From: Acidimicrobiia bacterium
GTDB taxonomy: Bacteria; Actinomycetota; Acidimicrobiia; Spongiisociales; UBA5794
NCBI GenBank assembly: GCA_030598905.1
Contig: JAUVPA010000025.1
Span: 1 to 10,946, forward strand
Direction: 5' to 3'
DNA length: 10,946 nt
Made by a program: the position numbers and the translations under genes. Below the pieces are notes generated by a model. The model was not told where the DNA came from, did no database searches, and was given only the letters and a program-made list of their open reading frames with translations. This document shows, one piece after another, positions 7,454 through 10,946 of this stretch (its first letter is position 1; each line of letters begins with the position of its first letter).

Positions 7454-8314
7454 CTAGCCCTGGGTCGTGCGCTGTTCGGCCAGCTCCACCGTGTTCGCGA
7501 GGAGCGATGCGATCGTCATCGGGCCGACCCCTCCGGGGACGGGGGTAATAGCCGATGCCACTTCAGCCGCCGATGCGTAGTCGACATCGCCGGCGAGCCC
7601 GTCGTCCGTGCGGTTGATGCCCACGTCGATGACTACGGCACCCGGCTTGATGAATTCTGATGTGAACATCCGCGGCCTCCCGACGGCAGCCACCAAAATG
7701 TCCGCCGTTCGGCAGAGGGAGGCAAGCTCCGGGGTGCGACTGTGTGCCTGAACGACGGTGGCGTCGACGCCCCTGGCCCCGAGCAACAGGGCCATGGGAC
7801 GTCCGACCAGGAACGAACGACCCACAATTACGGCAGTCCTTCCCACCGTGGGAACGTCGTAGTGGCTCAGGATGCGCATGATGCCCGAAGGTGTTGCGGG
7901 ACGAGGCGCAGGTCGATCAAGCACGAGTTGTCCGAGGTTGAACGGATGGAGACCGTCGGCATCTTTGGCCGGATCGATCCCCTCCACGGCACCTTCTCCA
8001 TCGAGACCGGCCGGGAGGGGCAGCTGAAGGATCATCCCATCAACAGTCGCATCCGCGTTGAGATCGGCAATCAAGGACTCGACGTCCGCCTGCGCGACCG
8101 TGGATGACAGGTGGCGATCGATCGAGACCATCCCAACTGCCTGGGCAGCGCGGTGCTTGTTGCGTACGTAGATCTGCGATCCAGCATCGCCTCCGACCAG
8201 CACCGTGGCGAGGCCTACCTGCTTGCCCTTGTCGCCGAGCGCCTGCACGCGTTCGGCCACCTCGGCACTCACCGCGGCCGCAACATCTTTTCCTGACAGA
8301 ATCTCAGCAGTCAA
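7454..8314 (-). CDS. folD: Bifunctional methylenetetrahydrofolate dehydrogenase / methenyltetrahydrofolate cyclohydrolase
   Basis: Interconverts 5,10-methylene-, 5,10-methenyl- and 10-formyl-tetrahydrofolate using NADP, supplying the formyl donor needed by PurN and PurH encoded just upstream. The 286 residues are the normal FolD length. Visible landmarks are YVRNKHRA with Tyr49 and catalytic Lys53, QLPLP with Gln97, KDADGLHP with Asp120, the nucleotide-binding GRSFLVGRPMA (165-175), DVGIN and TPVPGGVGPMT (258-267). Two positions deviate: the usual PCTP is PATP (139-142), and the residue after GRS is Phe rather than the common Asn. The core catalytic residues are intact, so activity is expected. 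The start is TTG at 8312-8314, overlapping the purH stop as TTGA. The N-terminus MTAEILSGKDVA is typical, so this start is preferred despite the rare codon and a poor ribosome site; translation probably relies on coupling to purH. Confidence 0.96.
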   Translation of the reverse strand: MTAEILSGKDVAAAVSAEVAERVQALGDKGKQVGLATVLVGGDAGSQIYVRNKHRAAQAVGMVSIDRHLSSTVAQADVESLIADLNADATVDGMILQLPLPAGLDGEGAVEGIDPAKDADGLHPFNLGQLVLDRPAPRPATPSGIMRILSHYDVPTVGRTAVIVGRSFLVGRPMALLLGARGVDATVVQAHSRTPELASLCRTADILVAAVGRPRMFTSEFIKPGAVVIDVGINRTDDGLAGDVDYASAAEVASAITPVPGGVGPMTIASLLANTVELAEQRTTQG

Positions 8315-9831
8315 TGGCGGAAGCGTCTCTTTCCGGTGAAGACCAGGGCGATACCGGCTTCGTTGGCCGCTGCGATCACTTCTTCATCACGCCTCGACCC
8401 ACCTGGCTCGATGACGGCGGTGATCCCTGCTGCGGCGAGGGCATCGATGCCATCCCGAAACGGGAAGAACGCATCCGATGCCGCAACGGCACCCTGGGCG
8501 CGCCCTCCCGCCCGAACGAGAGCCCGCTGTGCGGCGCCGATCCGGCTCTGGTCCCCGGCACCAACACCGACGGCAACTCCATCCTTGGCGACGACGACGG
8601 CATTCGACTTGGTGTGGGCGGCCACGGTCCACGCGAAGCCGAGATCGGCCAGCTCATCGGCTGTCGGCTCCCTGGTGCCGACCGTCGCCCACTCCGGCTC
8701 CTCGCCGACGTCGCGCTGCTGCACGAGCAGACCGTCTTCGATACGGGAGAGGCCCAGATCGGCTCCGTGCGGCGGGGTGGCAACGAGAACTCGGATGTTG
8801 GTCTTCCCCTTGAGAACGGCGGCTGCGTCTTCGTTCACTGATGGTGCAACGACCACCTCGATGAACTTCGCGGCAATCCGAACTGCCGTGGCCTCGTCGA
8901 TGGTGTCGTTGAGGGCGATCACTCCCCCGAATGCCGACATCGGATCGCATTCCCAAGCCAGGTTGAAGGCCTCTTCGATCGTGTCGGCAAATGCAGCACC
9001 GCTGGCGTTGGTGTGTTTCACGATCACGGCAGCGGGGCACGGCAATTCGGAGGCGAGCCGCCAGGCGGCCTCGGCGTCCACGTAGTTGTTGAAGGACATC
9101 TCCTTGCCCTGGAGCTGGCTTGCCGTTTGCCACCACCCGAAGGCGAAAGGAGCCGAATACACCGCGGCCTCCTGGTGCGGGTTCTCGCCGTAACGGAGGG
9201 CGCGGACCCGCTCGACCGCCATCACGAGTCGATCTGGGAGTTCCTGGCCGCGCTCCATCCAGCCGACGATCGCGGCGTCGTAGGCCGCGGTCCTGAAGAA
9301 GGCTGCTCTCGCAAGCGAGCGGCGCTGGCTCTCGGACAGACCGCCGTTCTCGACTGCCGTCGCCACCTCGTCGTATTGAGCGGGAGACGTCACTGCCCCC
9401 ACCCAGGCGTGGTTCTTGGCCGCGGCCCGGATCATCGCCGGGCCGCCGATGTCGATCTGTTCGACCACGTCGTGCCACAGCGCTCCCGAACCGACGGTTC
9501 TCTCGAAGGGATAGAGGTTGACGACGACGAGCTGAAATGCAGCGATACCGCGGACTTCGAGATCCTCTCGATGCTCGTCGTCTCCGAGATCGGCAAGGAT
9601 CCCGCCGTGGATGTGCGGGTGGAGAGTCTTGACCCTCCCCCCGAGCATCTCGTCTGTACCCGTCACGTCGGAGACTCTCGTGATGGGGATGCCGGCGCGC
9701 TCTAGGTGTTCTGCCGTGCCGCCCGACGAGACCAGTTCCACGCCGCACGCGTGGAGCCGCTCGGCAAACGCCTCGATTCCGGTTTTGTCGGAGACGGAGA
9801 CGAGAGCTCTGGTCACGGAGATCGATGTCAT
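8311..9831 (-). CDS. purH: Bifunctional AICAR formyltransferase / IMP cyclohydrolase
   Basis: Performs the last two steps of IMP synthesis: formyl transfer from 10-formyl-tetrahydrofolate to AICAR, then ring closure. The 506 residues are slightly shorter than the E. coli enzyme. The N-terminal MGS-like cyclohydrolase domain shows VSDKTG (13-18), GGRVKTLHPxxHGGIL (64-79) and DIGGPAMIRAAAKNH (127-141). The transformylase half shows GENPHQ (215-220), KEMSFNNYVDAEAA, VKHTN with His273, DPMSAFGG (296-303), KSNA with Lys408, and SDAFFPFRDG. Departures from the usual consensus are KHTNASG in place of the KHxNPCG pattern and GAGDQSRIGA in place of the GAGQxSR(V/I)DS pattern. The start is ATG 9829-9831, which overlaps the purN stop as ATGA and has GGGAG five bases upstream; the ATG at 9843 lies before that site and would lengthen the overlap to 16 bases. 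It overlaps folD by four bases downstream. Confidence 0.96.
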   Translation of the reverse strand: MTSISVTRALVSVSDKTGIEAFAERLHACGVELVSSGGTAEHLERAGIPITRVSDVTGTDEMLGGRVKTLHPHIHGGILADLGDDEHREDLEVRGIAAFQLVVVNLYPFERTVGSGALWHDVVEQIDIGGPAMIRAAAKNHAWVGAVTSPAQYDEVATAVENGGLSESQRRSLARAAFFRTAAYDAAIVGWMERGQELPDRLVMAVERVRALRYGENPHQEAAVYSAPFAFGWWQTASQLQGKEMSFNNYVDAEAAWRLASELPCPAAVIVKHTNASGAAFADTIEEAFNLAWECDPMSAFGGVIALNDTIDEATAVRIAAKFIEVVVAPSVNEDAAAVLKGKTNIRVLVATPPHGADLGLSRIEDGLLVQQRDVGEEPEWATVGTREPTADELADLGFAWTVAAHTKSNAVVVAKDGVAVGVGAGDQSRIGAAQRALVRAGGRAQGAVAASDAFFPFRDGIDALAAAGITAVIEPGGSRRDEEVIAAANEAGIALVFTGKRRFRH

Positions 9832-10445
9832 GCCTGCTCCCATCGAACCATGCGGCCCTCGATGTGCAGTCGCCCCCGAGCCAGTGCATCGATCGCCACG
9901 GGGAACATCCGGTGCTCCACAGCCTGGATCCGCGCTTGGAGAGCCTCACGCTCCTCGCCGGGCATCACCGCCAGGGCCTCCTGATAGATGATCGGCCCAT
10001 GGTCAACTTGTTCGTCGACGAAGTGGATGGTCACTCCCGTGATTGTGACACCGTACGCGAGGGCGTCGTCCACCGCGTGCGCCCCGGGAAAAGCGGGGAG
10101 AAGGGCGGGGTGAATATTCACGATGCGGCCTGGGAAGCGGTCGATTGCCGCCGGGGCGAGAATGCGCATGAAGCCGGCGAGAACGAGCCCTTCGGCACCA
10201 TGATCCTCAGCTGCGTCGCAAACCTCGTTCGTGAAGGCGCCTCGGTCGTCGTAGTCCGACCAGTCGACAACCACCGTGGGCAGCCCGGCTTCTCTCGCTC
10301 GATCGAGAGCCTTGACGCCCGGGCGGTCGGAGATCACCACTGCCACGTCGGCTGAATACTTGGGGTCTCGAGTCGCCTCGATGATCGACTGCAAGTTCGT
10401 CCCGCCCCCTGACACGAGCACCGCGAGTGGAACACGGTTGCTCAC
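9828..10445 (-). CDS. purN: Phosphoribosylglycinamide formyltransferase (GART)
   Basis: Transfers the formyl group of 10-formyl-tetrahydrofolate to glycinamide ribonucleotide, the third step of purine synthesis; cytoplasmic. The protein has 205 residues against 212 in E. coli. The phosphate-binding loop is VSGGGTNLQSI (11-21), a GGGTN variant of the usual GxGSN. The catalytic trio is Asn110 and His112 in IVNIHPALLP, and Asp148 in VDHGPII, equivalent to E. coli Asn106, His108 and Asp144. The start is GTG at 10443-10445, with GGAGA (10452-10456) six bases upstream; the codon overlaps the stop of the preceding gene as GTGA. The frame runs on to 10637 but that part lies inside the upstream gene and has no family similarity. 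purH follows with an ATGA overlap. Confidence 0.96.
   Translation of the reverse strand: MSNRVPLAVLVSGGGTNLQSIIEATRDPKYSADVAVVISDRPGVKALDRAREAGLPTVVVDWSDYDDRGAFTNEVCDAAEDHGAEGLVLAGFMRILAPAAIDRFPGRIVNIHPALLPAFPGAHAVDDALAYGVTITGVTIHFVDEQVDHGPIIYQEALAVMPGEEREALQARIQAVEHRMFPVAIDALARGRLHIEGRMVRWEQA
9837..9841 (-). promoter_or_regulatory. Ribosome-binding site deciding the purH start
   Basis: GGGAG on the reverse strand lies five bases before ATG 9831 and inside the last codons of purN. Because it is downstream of the alternative ATG at 9843, it supports the shorter purH protein and an ATGA stop/start overlap with purN. Confidence 0.7.
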
Positions 10446-10946
10446 CGGCGCTCTCCGAGGCTGATGTCGGCGAGGCTGTTCACTTCGTAGACTACGTGAG
10501 GCGCGAAGGTCGCCATGTCCCCTTCCCAGTCCATCGCCGCGACCTCTGCCTCGGTGCGACGACCAGCAACGGTCCGCATCAGCTCGAAAGACGTCGCCCG
10601 CAACGTTGCGGTTGGCGCCTCCCGGCCGATGTTCCATCCTCGGCCGTAGTCCACCGATTCGATACGTAATGTCGGAAGGCCTTTGGAGACAAACGCCGGC
10701 CTCAAACCGCGGATGTAACCCTCAGCGACCAGATGAATCGACTGAGCCGACCGGTCACCGTCGATGCCGAGTGCATTACGCAGATCCCATTCGTGCTGGG
10801 TGACGTCGTTGAGCACGGCATTAGGCATCCATGCCCGCGGAACTGCACCCGGCGCGGTCAGCACTCCGTCGGAAACATCCCAGTCACCGGGGTCGTCGAG
10901 GATGACGCCTAGAGGGTCGAGCAGACTGGTCCATTCATCCGTCACC
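10442..10946 (-). CDS. Maleylpyruvate isomerase / DinB-fold family protein (N-terminus outside window)
   Basis: Only the C-terminal ~168 residues are present; the frame is open to the right edge. The GTG at 10943-10945 is probably an internal codon. Two segments fit the mycothiol-dependent maleylpyruvate isomerase (MDMPI) / TIGR03083-type family. DVTQHEWDLRNALGI, near residues 47-61 of the fragment, contains His51, where the family has a metal-binding His followed by D-[LIV]-R/A. FELMRTVAGRRTEAEVAAMDWEGD (about 119-142) resembles the C-terminal 'R-x-x-x-G-R-R-S-x-x-Q-V' signature. The residue four before His51 is Asp where Glu is usual. Members are metal-dependent thiol transferases or isomerases using mycothiol; many have no known substrate. 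The first metal His should be beyond the edge and cannot be checked. The stop overlaps the purN start as GTGA, so it belongs to the purine cluster. No membrane segment is seen. Confidence 0.75.
   Translation of the reverse strand, partial: VTDEWTSLLDPLGVILDDPGDWDVSDGVLTAPGAVPRAWMPNAVLNDVTQHEWDLRNALGIDGDRSAQSIHLVAEGYIRGLRPAFVSKGLPTLRIESVDYGRGWNIGREAPTATLRATSFELMRTVAGRRTEAEVAAMDWEGDMATFAPHVVYEVNSLADISLGERR

Noticed and set aside
8654..9949. A 431-residue open frame on the - strand
   Set aside because: It is a second frame inside purH and purN, extremely Arg-rich with no family resemblance.

Overview
The window is GC-rich, densely packed bacterial DNA. It looks actinobacterial, and an Acidimicrobiia-like lineage is a reasonable guess. 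Reasons: GTG and TTG starts are frequent, genes overlap by 4 bases, a maleylpyruvate-isomerase/DinB-type protein of the mycothiol world is present, and there is a large flippase-like membrane protein with a built-in kinase-like domain of a kind I associate with actinobacteria. This lineage call is inference. I see no phage, IS, CRISPR, tRNA or rRNA.

Layout. The left edge holds the 3' end of a patatin-like lipid hydrolase (+) and a small SCP2-type lipid-carrier protein (+) with its own promoter. These face a leftward histone-like HU gene across a long perfect hairpin (1055-1094). Behind HU, also leftward, is an LDH-like malate dehydrogenase. Divergent from mdh, across 76 bp, is a predicted zinc-metallopeptidase lipoprotein (+). 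It ends at a second long perfect hairpin (3759-3806), which it shares with the end of the large leftward gene cluster on the right.

The right cluster is read leftward from beyond the right edge: a maleylpyruvate-isomerase/DinB-like protein (partial), purN, purH, folD, icd and the flippase/kinase-like membrane protein. The first three junctions are 4-base stop/start overlaps (GTGA, ATGA, TTGA) and the last two gaps are under 40 bases, so this is very probably one transcription unit. PurN and PurH both use 10-formyl-tetrahydrofolate and FolD makes it, so the core is a purine/one-carbon module. Icd supplies 2-oxoglutarate and NADPH, and mdh on the other side is a second TCA-cycle enzyme.

The content is mostly housekeeping; I found no convincing new multi-gene system. 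The points most worth a second look are an inverted repeat that can mask the mdh ribosome-binding site, the two U-tract-less long hairpins at both convergent junctions, the unassigned metallopeptidase lipoprotein, the apparently dead kinase domain in the membrane protein, and the tight coupling of a thiol-isomerase-like gene to purN.
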